Below are positions 1-8,666 of a DNA stretch of 64,000 nt, piece by piece (the first letter of the stretch is position 1; the number at the start of each line of letters is the position of its first letter). The translations under genes were made by a program, and so were the position numbers. The DNA comes from Gracilimonas sp. (GTDB lineage Bacteria; Bacteroidota; Rhodothermia; Balneolales; Balneolaceae), in assembly GCF_017641085.1 (NCBI RefSeq), contig NZ_JAEPPI010000002.1, positions 186,001-250,000 of the forward strand, in the 5' to 3' direction. The notes beneath the pieces are model-generated. The model had not been told where the DNA came from. It made no database searches and saw only the letters and a list, made by a program, of their open reading frames with translations.

Positions 1-2
1 CG

Positions 3-1703
3 TACCGCATGGAGCTCTATGATGTACCCTCTGTAGCCTTATCTAATTCGTCTCAGGAAAAATTTGTTGCACTTTTGGACGGGTATCCCGATGGAAGTGA
101 GGCCTTGTACGATGACGCAGGGACTGACATTTTGGTACTTAACCGCCCGGAGACCCAAGGCAAAAAATTCAAGCTACGGGTAATGGGGGAATTCAAAAAA
201 GGGCTTACGCTTGGGAAAGCCAAACCCGAGGGCTATGACACCTCTGAAGTTGAAGAAACCGTGCAAGCAATATTCCCGGGGAAAACAGTAAGCAACATCG
301 CATCCGATCCTTACTGCGGGTTAACCGAAGCCTATGTTTCCAGGAATGGAGTATTTGTAAATTGCTTTGAGTTTACGATAGGCAGCAGTTCTACTGAAAT
401 TTTGTTGGGCGAATCAAAATACTTTTATGCTATTCAAGACCCTGATGATAGCACCAACCTGCTGATCAAAGAATTGGAAGTTGATCCACAATCAGAAGAT
501 CCCCTAACCTTGCCTTCCGATGGTTTAGCAGATGGTTTTTCGGGTGACGATCTAATTGAAGTGATTTCCGGTGGCAAGTCGGGAGTATATTGGGAGCGGA
601 AGCGGGCTATAATTGATAATAATGGTTCCATAACCGTTCAGGACTTACCTGATGGAATCGTGCGTGTCATAGGGCGGTATTGGGAAAACGGGAAGGCGTA
701 CAACGTGAGATTGAAAGCCTCTTCTGGAAACCGAGTGGGAGAATTGGAAATTAAAGTGGTGAAGCCGGATAAGCTGGGAGATATGTATGCGAAAGCCAGA
801 GATGTTTTCGATCAGGTAATCAACGTGGATTCCCTCATCATTGCCAATGCCGGAAAGTATGGGATTCCGCCGCAATTATTGAAAGCTCATATAAGTGGAG
901 AAGTATATACTGAAGACTTTGGCGCTGGAGTTGGAGAAGGATTTACTCCAGGCTACTTATACGAACCATTTACTGTTGAATGGTGGTTAAGAGACATTCA
1001 AGATGACTACGTCTTAAAAAAGGAATGGGAGGATAATGACTTTAGTGTATCGTCTGGTTCAATGGGATCAGGAGTTGCAGTTCCTGTGCATTTGTATACA
1101 GAAAAACAGACCTATCCTTCTAATCCGGTTACAATTTGGAAAATGGTTAATAAATATTCCTCTATTTCAGGTTCCTCTCCATCTGGAGAATGGAATTCTT
1201 ATTACAAGAAGAAAGATACCTCTAGTCGGTTACAATTTTATTATAGTCAGCCAAGAGAAGTTTATGAGGATATTATTGGAGCCGTAAGGGAAAAGAATAA
1301 AGATCTTGAAGTTGAAGAAGTATACTCCCAGGCAAATGATTCTTTAGTTGCATATTTAAAAAGTGATTGGAGAGGTGGGCTTGATAATTTATATGCACAG
1401 ACAAGAATAGCCAGTTCATATGGTTATTTTCAAGTGTTATATACTACGGGGATTTTATCCATCAAATCTGGAGGAGCAAATTATCCCAGAACTGAACTTC
1501 CTGAAAAACTGAACGAAGTAGAGACTAATTTCAGAGTAGCTATGGTAAAATATAATGAACTCCTAAACGAAATTGCGGATTCCAACTGGGAAAAAGGATA
1601 TGAACAGGTGTGGTTTGAACTTGTTTCAAACTGGAATAGTAAACGTGAATATAGTTCTAGTATCTATAAAAACATCAAGAACTTTTTACCCCAAAACCCA
1701 TGA
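3..1703 (+). CDS. Partial exported protein with degenerate lysozyme-like C-terminal region
   Basis: The reading frame is open through the left window edge, and the first ATG (position 9) has no signal peptide or Shine-Dalgarno site, so the true start lies outside the window. About 565 residues are visible. I do not recognise the N-terminal ~260 residues, which look beta-rich. Counting from the ATG at 9, residues 282-305 (KYGIPPQLLKAHISGE) resemble the first helix and catalytic Glu (E298) of soluble lytic transglycosylases, and residues 468-475 (ASSYGYFQ) resemble the later Gly-Leu-Met-Gln motif. The C-terminal helices with SNWNSKREY could be the tail of the same fold. A cell-wall lytic role is inference. 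The stop overlaps the ATG of the next gene (ATGA), so the two are probably translated together. Confidence 0.6.
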   Translation, partial: YRMELYDVPSVALSNSSQEKFVALLDGYPDGSEALYDDAGTDILVLNRPETQGKKFKLRVMGEFKKGLTLGKAKPEGYDTSEVEETVQAIFPGKTVSNIASDPYCGLTEAYVSRNGVFVNCFEFTIGSSSTEILLGESKYFYAIQDPDDSTNLLIKELEVDPQSEDPLTLPSDGLADGFSGDDLIEVISGGKSGVYWERKRAIIDNNGSITVQDLPDGIVRVIGRYWENGKAYNVRLKASSGNRVGELEIKVVKPDKLGDMYAKARDVFDQVINVDSLIIANAGKYGIPPQLLKAHISGEVYTEDFGAGVGEGFTPGYLYEPFTVEWWLRDIQDDYVLKKEWEDNDFSVSSGSMGSGVAVPVHLYTEKQTYPSNPVTIWKMVNKYSSISGSSPSGEWNSYYKKKDTSSRLQFYYSQPREVYEDIIGAVREKNKDLEVEEVYSQANDSLVAYLKSDWRGGLDNLYAQTRIASSYGYFQVLYTTGILSIKSGGANYPRTELPEKLNEVETNFRVAMVKYNELLNEIADSNWEKGYEQVWFELVSNWNSKREYSSSIYKNIKNFLPQNP

Positions 1704-3088
1704 AAAAACAATTTACTCTAAGTTTAATTCTTTCGCTTTTTGTAACAATTGCCAGTTATGGACAAACCATAGATGACATCAAACAACAAGTGAAATCAGA
1801 ACTGGATTCAAAATACGATATTTCCTTTTTGGTAGATGTGGAAGCTTTTGATGGGCGCAATACATACGCTTATCAAGACCCATATAACACCTTGACTGGA
1901 ACCTACTTAGTTATGGCTTCAGGTTCATCTATAAAACATGGGCTGATTGGAGTTTATGAGAATGGAGTTCTTATTTGGAATACAGACCCGATTTTAGCAG
2001 GATCTACCTACAGACATTTTTTAGGGTCAAGAGAATTGAATGGGGATGGTAAAGTTGAACTGATTTTTGGATGGAAATTGGGAGTGAACCCGCGGGGCTC
2101 ATTTTTGTGGATTGTTTCTTGGGACGGAAATACTGGACAAATCATTAATAAGCTTGATGAAAGAGGAAGGCCAAAAATTTATGCCGGGGGAGATGTTATT
2201 TTTTACCCCGACTTTGAAGGAGACGGCATCTTTGAAGTCATGACTTACGACTATTATGACGAAGATGAAGATGACTCAAATGATTTATACTATCTTTTAA
2301 AATGGGATGGTATAAACTATGAACTAACTCAAAAAGTACAACAAAAAAACCTTACTCTCTCTCAATTCGATAGAAAAGGGTTTTCTTTTTTAGTAAATGC
2401 TGACATCAAAAAAGAAAGTGGAGAATTTGTTTTTCAATACAATATTTTTAATAAGGATAACAGTCTGAAGAAAATTGAAGATGTACATATTAAACCTCCA
2501 TTTTCAATTTTTAGAAAGGTATCAATTCCAAAAAACAGAGACTTCTTTAATTCCAGATATGAAGTTTTAAGCCTTACTGTGGACGGACTCGAAAAAGGCA
2601 ATTTTTCATTAGCTCCAGGAGATAGCCTGTTTTTTTCTTTTTCTACAGAATCTTTAGTAGGTATTTCAAACTTATATGCACAATCATTTAACGATATTCC
2701 TCCTGCTGTAAGTTTGAATGCAACCGATGAAGAACATAAAGAGGACATTCAAACTAATTCTATATCTGTCAATACCCTCGGCCCTTGGCTCCCCGACTCC
2801 TCCCTGAGCCTACAGGATTTTACCGACACCCTCCAAACCTTTCGCCGGCGTTCTTGTGAAGAACTGGGATGGATTACCAACAAGGGGATTTGTAACAGCC
2901 TGGATGTTAAACTACGAAATGTAGAACGACATCTTGAAAGGAATAAGCCCAAGCAGGCAGGTAACGTGCTGAATGCTTTTCTCAATGAGTTAAGTGCCCA
3001 GCGGGGAAAACACATCACCGAAGAAGGCTATGCTCTGCTTTACTATAATGCGGAGTACCTTCAGCAACGGATTGGAGAGATGGATTAA
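1700..3088 (+). CDS. Exported protein with FG-GAP-like repeats and C-terminal FIMAH-like domain
   Basis: 462 residues starting with a clear signal peptide (MKKQFTLSLILSLFVTIASYGQ). Residues ~110-185 contain two calcium-loop-like segments (LNGDGKVELIF and FEGDGIFEVM) as in FG-GAP/VCBS beta-propeller repeats. The last ~75 residues (388-462) read as small helices with NKGICNSLDVKLRNVERHL and LNAFLNELSAQRGKHI, close to the pattern of the FIMAH domain found at the ends of secreted proteins. It overlaps the preceding gene by 4 bp, suggesting that the two are made and exported together. The substrate or partner is unknown. The FIMAH assignment is by eye from the Leu/Phe/Gly-Lys pattern. Confidence 0.65.
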   Translation: MKKQFTLSLILSLFVTIASYGQTIDDIKQQVKSELDSKYDISFLVDVEAFDGRNTYAYQDPYNTLTGTYLVMASGSSIKHGLIGVYENGVLIWNTDPILAGSTYRHFLGSRELNGDGKVELIFGWKLGVNPRGSFLWIVSWDGNTGQIINKLDERGRPKIYAGGDVIFYPDFEGDGIFEVMTYDYYDEDEDDSNDLYYLLKWDGINYELTQKVQQKNLTLSQFDRKGFSFLVNADIKKESGEFVFQYNIFNKDNSLKKIEDVHIKPPFSIFRKVSIPKNRDFFNSRYEVLSLTVDGLEKGNFSLAPGDSLFFSFSTESLVGISNLYAQSFNDIPPAVSLNATDEEHKEDIQTNSISVNTLGPWLPDSSLSLQDFTDTLQTFRRRSCEELGWITNKGICNSLDVKLRNVERHLERNKPKQAGNVLNAFLNELSAQRGKHITEEGYALLYYNAEYLQQRIGEMD

Positions 3089-3252
3089 AGGAAGAAATCA
3101 GCAGAACTCTTCCCAAATGTTAAAATCTATCTCAGGGGTTGTTTTAAAGCTGCTGCATTGATTACATTAGAGCCATGCAAATTTTATGCGCACATAGGAT
3201 CAATTTTACCACACTCCGGCGGCCCCTCCGACGGCGGTAATCATATTTTTAT

Positions 3253-3270
3253 AGCTGCTTCATAGCAGCT
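3253..3270. other. Short perfect hairpin upstream of arg operon
   Basis: Seven-base arms AGCTGCT and AGCAGCT around a TCAT loop, ~90 bp before the first arg-operon gene. There is no T-run, so it is not a convincing terminator. It could be a leader structure or operator; its function is unknown. Confidence 0.3.
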
Positions 3271-3361
3271 CTCATCTTACAACCGCGAGATCCTAACCTA
3301 TAACTTCTTCTACCCGACAGAAGTCTATTCATTCCCTAATTCACTTTATTTATTTACCAAC

Positions 3362-4009
3362 ATGTCCGTAAAGATTCATATCGCTTCCGAGCCTCATACT
3401 GCTTATGCCGATGACATTTGTGCCATGATCGAAGTGGCTGCCCGCCAGCGCGGCACCGGAATTGCCAAGCGTAAACCCGAGTACATTACCATGAAAATCA
3501 GAAATGGAAACTCGGTGATAGCCCTGGACGGGGAAACGCTGGTCGGCTTTTGCTACATCGAAATTTGGGAGAACAAAAAATATGTGGCCAACTCCGGGCT
3601 GATTGTAAACCCGGACTATCGCGGACAGGGAATCGCCAAAAAGATAAAGGCTAAAGCATTTGAGCTTTCCCGAAAGAAATACCCGGAATCAAAATTATTC
3701 GGAATAACCACCAGCCTGCCGGTAATGAAGATCAACTCCGACCTTGGCTACAAACCGGTTACGTTCTCGGAGCTGACCCAGGATGAGACCTTCTGGAGCG
3801 GATGCCAAAGCTGCCCGAACTACGACATCCTGACCCGCAATGAGCGCAAGAATTGCATGTGCACGGGAATGCTGTTTGATCCCGAAAGACCCAATACGAA
3901 GCCAAAGGCAGAGCGAGCTCAGAATATTCAGAAATTTCACCGCTCGGTGAGGTTGAAGACCGCATCTTTCATTAAAAAAATCATTAACCCTTTGAAGTTA
4001 TTTCTATGA
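3362..4009 (+). CDS. GNAT N-acyltransferase, first gene of arginine operon (candidate N-acylglutamate synthase)
   Basis: 215 residues. The acyl-CoA-binding motif A of GNAT enzymes is visible at 84-93 (PDYRGQGIAK), preceded by the usual beta-strand segment (VANSGLIV). An unusual cysteine cluster follows: C148 and C151 (CQSC), then C165 and C167 (CMC), which could bind zinc or another metal. It heads the arginine operon, and no classical argA or argJ is present in the window. The simplest inference is that it acylates glutamate for the ArgB-C-D-F'-E route. Because ArgF' here looks succinyl-specific, the donor could be succinyl-CoA rather than acetyl-CoA. The function is inferred from position. 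After the cysteine cluster the C-terminal ~40 residues are basic. Confidence 0.7.
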   Translation: MSVKIHIASEPHTAYADDICAMIEVAARQRGTGIAKRKPEYITMKIRNGNSVIALDGETLVGFCYIEIWENKKYVANSGLIVNPDYRGQGIAKKIKAKAFELSRKKYPESKLFGITTSLPVMKINSDLGYKPVTFSELTQDETFWSGCQSCPNYDILTRNERKNCMCTGMLFDPERPNTKPKAERAQNIQKFHRSVRLKTASFIKKIINPLKLFL

Positions 4010-4023
4010 ACTCATCCAAAGCT

Positions 4024-4175
4024 GACATTAAAAGGAGCCCGGTCTTCGATCGCACAATCGAGAAGCATAACAACGTGGCAATCTTCCGGAAACAAGATTC
4101 CAGGTATTTCAAGGAGATCGCCACGTCGAAAGGAAATGGTAAAATCATTTCGGCATCTGTACTCCTCGCGATGAC
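4024..4175. repeat. Palindromic repeat, GTCATTGCGAGGAG family (degenerate copy)
   Basis: Left end GACATTAAAAGGAGCCC and right end CTCCTCGCGATGAC are inverted versions of each other, with inner arms CGTGGCAATCTT and GGAGATCGCCACG. The same family recurs at 7489-7637 and 40245-40385. A 66-codon frame (4006-4206) runs through it with a 4 bp overlap to the GNAT gene, but its sequence is explained by the repeat, so it is not called as a gene. The element fills the GNAT-argG gap. Confidence 0.75.
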
Positions 4176-4202
4176 AATTCTTAATTCAAATACGGTTCAA
4201 TC

Positions 4203-5399
4203 ATGAATAAAAAGAAAAAAGTTTTACTTGCCTTCAGTGGCGGACTCGACACCACCTATTGTGCTATTTGGCTGGCGAAAAAACATGGCTATGAAGTTCA
4301 TACTGCTGCCATAAACACCGGTGGTTTTAATGAATCCGAAGAACAAGCCCTGGCTGAAAAGGCCGACAACCTGGGCATTAAAAACCACGTGATGCTGAAC
4401 GTAGAAAATGAATTCTATCAAAAAGGCATCAGGTACCTCATTTTTGGTAATGTGCTGAAGAATCATACCTACCCGCTTTCGGTGAGTGCCGAACGCGTTT
4501 TCCAGGCGGTGGCTCTCGCTGAATATGCCAAAGAAATTGGTGCCGATGCCATCGCTCACGGCAGCACAGGTGCCGGGAATGATCAGGTTCGCTTCGACCT
4601 GGTATTTCAGGTCGTGGCTCCCGATCTCGAGATCATCACTCCCATCCGCGATCAGAAACTGAGCCGTGAAGAAGAAGTGGAATACCTGAAATCTCATGGT
4701 GTTGACCAGGAATGGGCAAAGGCTAAATACTCCATCAACATAGGACTTTGGGGAACCTCGGTGGGAGGAGCCGAAACGCTGACCTCCCACAAGGCACTAC
4801 CTGATGAAGCCTGGCCAACGGAGTTCGTTAATCCTGATCCGTTAGAGGTTAAGCTCGGTTTTGAACAAGGTGAACCAACAACAATTAACGGTGAACGGTT
4901 AACCCCGGTCGAAGTAATTAAAAAACTGAACGAACTCGCTGCACCTTGCGGTATCGGGAGAGACATCCACGTTGGTGATACCATTATTGGGATTAAGGGC
5001 CGCGTGGGGTTTGAGGCCGCCGCTCCTATGATCATCATCAAAGCGCACCAGCTTTTGGAGAAGCATACATTGGGAAAATGGCAGCTGTACTGGAAAGACC
5101 AGCTGGCAGAATGGTATGGCATGCTGATGCACGAAGGGCAATACCTGGACCCGGTGATGCGCAACATCGAGACTTTTCTCGAAGACACCCAAAAAACCGT
5201 TTCCGGTAACGTTTTTGTAAAACTGGGGCCCAAACGATTTGAGCTGGAAGGCATTGAATCTGAAAATGATCTTATGGGCAGTAAAGCCGGGAAGTACGGA
5301 GAAATGAACAACGCCTGGAGTGGTGAAGATGTAAAAGGGTTCACCAAAATCCTGGCCAATTCCATGCTCATCCAACAAAAAATACAGAACCATGATTAA
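4203..5399 (+). CDS. argG: Argininosuccinate synthase
   Basis: 398 residues, full length. It joins citrulline and aspartate with ATP to make argininosuccinate. The N-type ATP pyrophosphatase loop AFSGGLDTTY is at 10-19, and the HGSTGAGNDQVRFD segment at ~119-132 is the citrulline/aspartate-binding signature. The last bases overlap argC by 8 bp. The start ATG lies just after a palindromic repeat (4024-4175) that separates it from the GNAT gene. Cytoplasmic, penultimate step of arginine biosynthesis. Confidence 0.97.
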   Translation: MNKKKKVLLAFSGGLDTTYCAIWLAKKHGYEVHTAAINTGGFNESEEQALAEKADNLGIKNHVMLNVENEFYQKGIRYLIFGNVLKNHTYPLSVSAERVFQAVALAEYAKEIGADAIAHGSTGAGNDQVRFDLVFQVVAPDLEIITPIRDQKLSREEEVEYLKSHGVDQEWAKAKYSINIGLWGTSVGGAETLTSHKALPDEAWPTEFVNPDPLEVKLGFEQGEPTTINGERLTPVEVIKKLNELAAPCGIGRDIHVGDTIIGIKGRVGFEAAAPMIIIKAHQLLEKHTLGKWQLYWKDQLAEWYGMLMHEGQYLDPVMRNIETFLEDTQKTVSGNVFVKLGPKRFELEGIESENDLMGSKAGKYGEMNNAWSGEDVKGFTKILANSMLIQQKIQNHD

Positions 5400-6354
5400 A
5401 GCAGGCATTATTGGCGGAGCCGGATATACGGCCGGAGAACTGATCCGAATTTTACTTCTTCATCCGGAAGTGGAATTACTGAGTGTTGTGAGCCGAAGTC
5501 ATAACGGGGAATTTCTCTATACAGCCCACCCTGACCTGGAAGGGGATACAAATCTGAAATTTGATTCCGAATTATCTCAGCATTCAGATGTGGTTTTCCT
5601 TTGCTCGGGCCATGGAAAGTCCAAAGCGATTGTTGAAGGAAATACCCTGCCTCAGTCAGCCAAAGTTATTGACCTAAGTTCAGACTATCGCATCAAAGGC
5701 GAACATGATTTTATTTACGGGCTGCCTGAGCTGAATCGTGATATCATCAAAACAACCAGCTACATTGCTAACCCCGGTTGTTTTGCAACTTGCATTCAGC
5801 TGTGCCTGCTCCCTCTGGCAAGCAAGAACTTACTCAACAAACCGGTTCATATAACGGCCATCACAGGGAGCACGGGCGCCGGACAAAACCCTACCGATAC
5901 CACCCATTTCAGCTGGCGAAGTAACAATGCGTCCATCTACAAACCACTGAAACACCAGCACCTGGGAGAAATAAAGCAGAGCCTGGAACAGCTTCAGGAA
6001 GGCTTTCATCAACCGGTTCATTTCATCCCGATGCGCGGAGCCTTTACCCGGGGAATCCTCGCTACCTGCTATTTGGAGCTGGATGAATCGGCTGATACGA
6101 TCAAAAAACTCTTCAAAGAATACTACGCCGGCCATCCATTTGTAACTGTTTCGGATTCCTCACCAGACGTAAAGCGTGTGGTAAGCACCAACAAAGCCCT
6201 GATTCATGTTCAAACAGAAGACGGGCAGGTTTTGATTTCCGGTGTGATCGATAATTTACTGAAGGGGGCCTCCGGACAGGCTGTGCAAAATATGAACCTG
6301 ATGTTTGGGCTGGATGAGACGCTCGGACTTAACCTCAAAGCCACCGCATTCTGA
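5392..6354 (+). CDS. argC: N-acyl-gamma-glutamyl-phosphate reductase
   Basis: 320 residues. It reduces N-acyl-glutamyl phosphate to the semialdehyde with NADPH. The nucleotide-binding GIIGGAGYTAGE is at 5-16, and the catalytic cysteine is C130 in the ANPGC motif. A substrate-loop GSTGAGQNPTD follows. It starts 8 bp inside argG and its TGA overlaps the ATG of argD by one base, so translation of argG, argC and argD is tightly coupled. Whether the acyl group is acetyl or succinyl cannot be told from this protein. Confidence 0.96.
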   Translation: MIKAGIIGGAGYTAGELIRILLLHPEVELLSVVSRSHNGEFLYTAHPDLEGDTNLKFDSELSQHSDVVFLCSGHGKSKAIVEGNTLPQSAKVIDLSSDYRIKGEHDFIYGLPELNRDIIKTTSYIANPGCFATCIQLCLLPLASKNLLNKPVHITAITGSTGAGQNPTDTTHFSWRSNNASIYKPLKHQHLGEIKQSLEQLQEGFHQPVHFIPMRGAFTRGILATCYLELDESADTIKKLFKEYYAGHPFVTVSDSSPDVKRVVSTNKALIHVQTEDGQVLISGVIDNLLKGASGQAVQNMNLMFGLDETLGLNLKATAF

Positions 6355-7481
6355 TGAACCTGTTTCAAGTATATCCCCTGTTTGATGTTGAGCCGGTAAA
6401 AGCAAAAGGAAGCTATGTGTATGATGCCGCCGGACAAAAATACCTCGATTTCTATGGCGGTCATGCCGTGATTTCTATCGGCCATTCACACCCGCACTAT
6501 TTGAATCGGGTAACTGCTCAGCTGAATGAAATTGGCTTCTACTCCAACTCTGTGCCCATTGGCATTCAGCAGGAGCTGGCTCAAAAGCTGGGCAAACTTT
6601 CGGGCTATGAAAACTGGAATTTATTCCTGTGCAATTCCGGGGCCGAAGCCAATGAGAATGCGCTGAAAGTAGCCTCGGCTCACAACGGACGAAAGAAAAT
6701 CATGGCTTTCAACGGAGCTTTTCATGGGAGAACCTCGCTGGCGGTAGCCGTTACCGACAACCCAAACATTGTTTTCCCGGTAAATGAAGGAGCGGAAGTT
6801 CTGCGATTTGAATTCAATGATTTTGAGGGCGTTGAAAAAGCCTTGAAGCAGGAAGACATCAGTTCGGTAATCATCGAAGGCATTCAAGGTGTGGGAGGTA
6901 TTGAAAGTCCGTCTCCGGAATTCTTGCACCACCTGCGTACCCTTTGTAATGAAACCGGAACGGTTCTCATTCTCGATGAAGTCCAATCCGGAATTGGGCG
7001 CACCGGAAAGTTTTTCGCCCATCAGCTCTTTGGGGTTGAACCGGATATCATTTCCATGGCGAAAGGCATGGGCAATGGGTTTCCGGTTGGTGGCGTGTTA
7101 TTTCATCCTAAGTTTGAAGCTTCTTTCGGGATGCTGGGCACCACTTTTGGCGGGAATCACCTGGCTTGTGCCGCTTCCCTTGCAGTACTGGAGGTGCTGG
7201 AGCAGGAGAACCTGATGAGGAACGCAGAACAACTGGGCACGTACCTGAAACAGGAACTGACAAAGCTTTCAAAAGTTCAGGACGTACGCGGATTTGGGCT
7301 GATGATAGGTGTGGAGTTTGATCAGCCGGTTGCCGAATGGCGAAAAGAGTTACTATACAAACATCACATTTTCACTGGTTCTTCTTCCAATAAAAAAGTT
7401 CTTCGTTTACTTCCTCCCCTGAGTATTGGGAAAGAAGAATGCCATGAATTAATCAAAGCTTTGAAGGAGGTTCTGAAATGA
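6354..7481 (+). CDS. argD: N-acylornithine aminotransferase (PLP class III)
   Basis: 375 residues, a class III pyridoxal-phosphate aminotransferase that converts N-acyl-glutamate semialdehyde to N-acylornithine. Visible features are the phosphate-binding NSGAEANENALK (94-105), the aspartate that contacts the cofactor in ILDEVQSGIGRTG (~206-218), and the Schiff-base lysine K237 in ISMAKGMGNGFPVGG. It starts on the argC stop (TGATG). It is followed after only 7 bp by a palindromic repeat of the GTCATTGCGAGG family. Confidence 0.95.
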   Translation: MNLFQVYPLFDVEPVKAKGSYVYDAAGQKYLDFYGGHAVISIGHSHPHYLNRVTAQLNEIGFYSNSVPIGIQQELAQKLGKLSGYENWNLFLCNSGAEANENALKVASAHNGRKKIMAFNGAFHGRTSLAVAVTDNPNIVFPVNEGAEVLRFEFNDFEGVEKALKQEDISSVIIEGIQGVGGIESPSPEFLHHLRTLCNETGTVLILDEVQSGIGRTGKFFAHQLFGVEPDIISMAKGMGNGFPVGGVLFHPKFEASFGMLGTTFGGNHLACAASLAVLEVLEQENLMRNAEQLGTYLKQELTKLSKVQDVRGFGLMIGVEFDQPVAEWRKELLYKHHIFTGSSSNKKVLRLLPPLSIGKEECHELIKALKEVLK

Positions 7482-7488
7482 AGTATCA

Positions 7489-7637
7489 GTCATTGCGAGG
7501 AGCCCTTGCCTATGAGAAAAGATCAGGCTGTCAAACGAAGCAATCTCCTTGTACAGAGAAGGCAGGTTTTTCAGGAAGATCGCCACGTCAATATACATCA
7601 TATACCAAATCCATAGAACGAGATTCCTCGCGATGAC
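7489..7637. repeat. Palindromic repeat, GTCATTGCGAGGAG family
   Basis: Begins GTCATTGCGAGGAGCCC and ends ATTCCTCGCGATGAC, with inner arms AAGCAATCTCC and GAAGATCGCCACG; a ~150 bp near-palindrome. It sits between argD and argF' and accounts for most of that 234 bp gap. It encodes no protein and should fold as a long stem in RNA, so it may act as a transcript-stability or attenuation element inside the operon. Confidence 0.85.
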
Positions 7638-7715
7638 GCACTCCTTATTTATTCATGATTTGACAGTCATCTCTGGCTTGATCAGAAATCTCCAACTAAA
7701 GCCAATTTATCTAAT

Positions 7716-8666
7716 ATGAAATCATTCCTGTCTATAAAAGATGTTCAAAACCTTTCGGCGCTTGTAAAAGACGCTCTGGAAATCAAGAAAAATCCTCATG
7801 TCTATAAAGAGCTGGGCCGGGATAAATCCATGTGCCTCATTTTTCTGAACCCCAGCCTGCGAACGCGATTAAGTTCTCAAAAAGCGGCCTTCAACCTTGG
7901 GCTCCAAACGGCGGTACTGGATGTTGGAAGCCAGGGCTGGCAGCTTGAGTTTGAGGATGGAGTCAAAATGGATTCTGACAAAGCCGAACATATCCGTGAA
8001 GCTGCTGCCGTAATCGGCTCCTACTTCGATGTCGTTGCCATTCGTGCTTTTGCCAAGCTGGAAAATCGCGAAGATGATTACAGCGAGCAGGTAATGGAAT
8101 CGTTCAAAAAATTCTGCCCTGCCCCGGTTATTAATATGGAGTCGGGAACCGGGCATCCACTTCAGGCACTGGCCGACCTAATCACCATAGAAGAACATAA
8201 AACCGTCGATAAACCCAAAGTGGTTTTAGCGTGGGCGCCACATCCGAAAGCATTGCCCCAGGCCGTAGCCAATTCCTTTTCCCGATGGATGCAAGCCGCT
8301 GATTTTGATCTGACAATCACTCACCCTAAAGGCTATGAACTGGTAGATGAAGCCGTTGGTAATGCCCGGGTGGAGTACAGTCAAAAAAATGCTTTTGAAG
8401 GAGCTGATTTCATCTATGCCAAAAACTGGAGCAGCTATTCACAATATGGGCAAGTGCTCTCCAAAGATCCAAACTGGATGGTAACGGCCGAAAAGATGAA
8501 GATCACCAACAATGCCAAATTTATGCATTGTCTGCCTGTTCGCCGAAATGTAATCGTAGAAGATGCTGTCATTGATAGTAAAAACAGTCTGGTGATTCCC
8601 GAAGCCACTAACCGGATTTACTCCATGCAGACAGTTTTGAGACACATTCTGGAGGAACTGAAATGA
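7716..8666 (+). CDS. argF': N-acylornithine carbamoyltransferase, predicted N-succinyl type (ArgF')
   Basis: 316 residues. It transfers the carbamoyl group from carbamoyl phosphate to N-acylornithine, giving N-acylcitrulline. The carbamoyl-phosphate motif is FLNPSLRTR (43-51), unlike the STRTR of ordinary OTC, and FMHCLPVRRN near residue 270 is the second conserved active-site loop. At the residue known to set acyl specificity (Glu92 in Xanthomonas acetyl-type, Pro90 in Bacteroides fragilis succinyl-type) this protein has Ala90 in the motif MDSDKAEH. Mutating that Glu to Pro, Ser, Val or Ala is reported to switch the Xanthomonas enzyme to N-succinylornithine, so a succinyl-type enzyme is predicted. 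The gene ends in a 4 bp ATGA overlap with argB. Confidence 0.93.
   Translation: MKSFLSIKDVQNLSALVKDALEIKKNPHVYKELGRDKSMCLIFLNPSLRTRLSSQKAAFNLGLQTAVLDVGSQGWQLEFEDGVKMDSDKAEHIREAAAVIGSYFDVVAIRAFAKLENREDDYSEQVMESFKKFCPAPVINMESGTGHPLQALADLITIEEHKTVDKPKVVLAWAPHPKALPQAVANSFSRWMQAADFDLTITHPKGYELVDEAVGNARVEYSQKNAFEGADFIYAKNWSSYSQYGQVLSKDPNWMVTAEKMKITNNAKFMHCLPVRRNVIVEDAVIDSKNSLVIPEATNRIYSMQTVLRHILEELK

Noticed and set aside
4006-4206. 66-codon frame overlapping the GNAT stop by 4 bp
   Set aside because: The ATGA overlap looks like coupling, but the coding sequence is a copy of the GTCATTGCGAGG palindromic repeat, so it is unlikely to be a gene.
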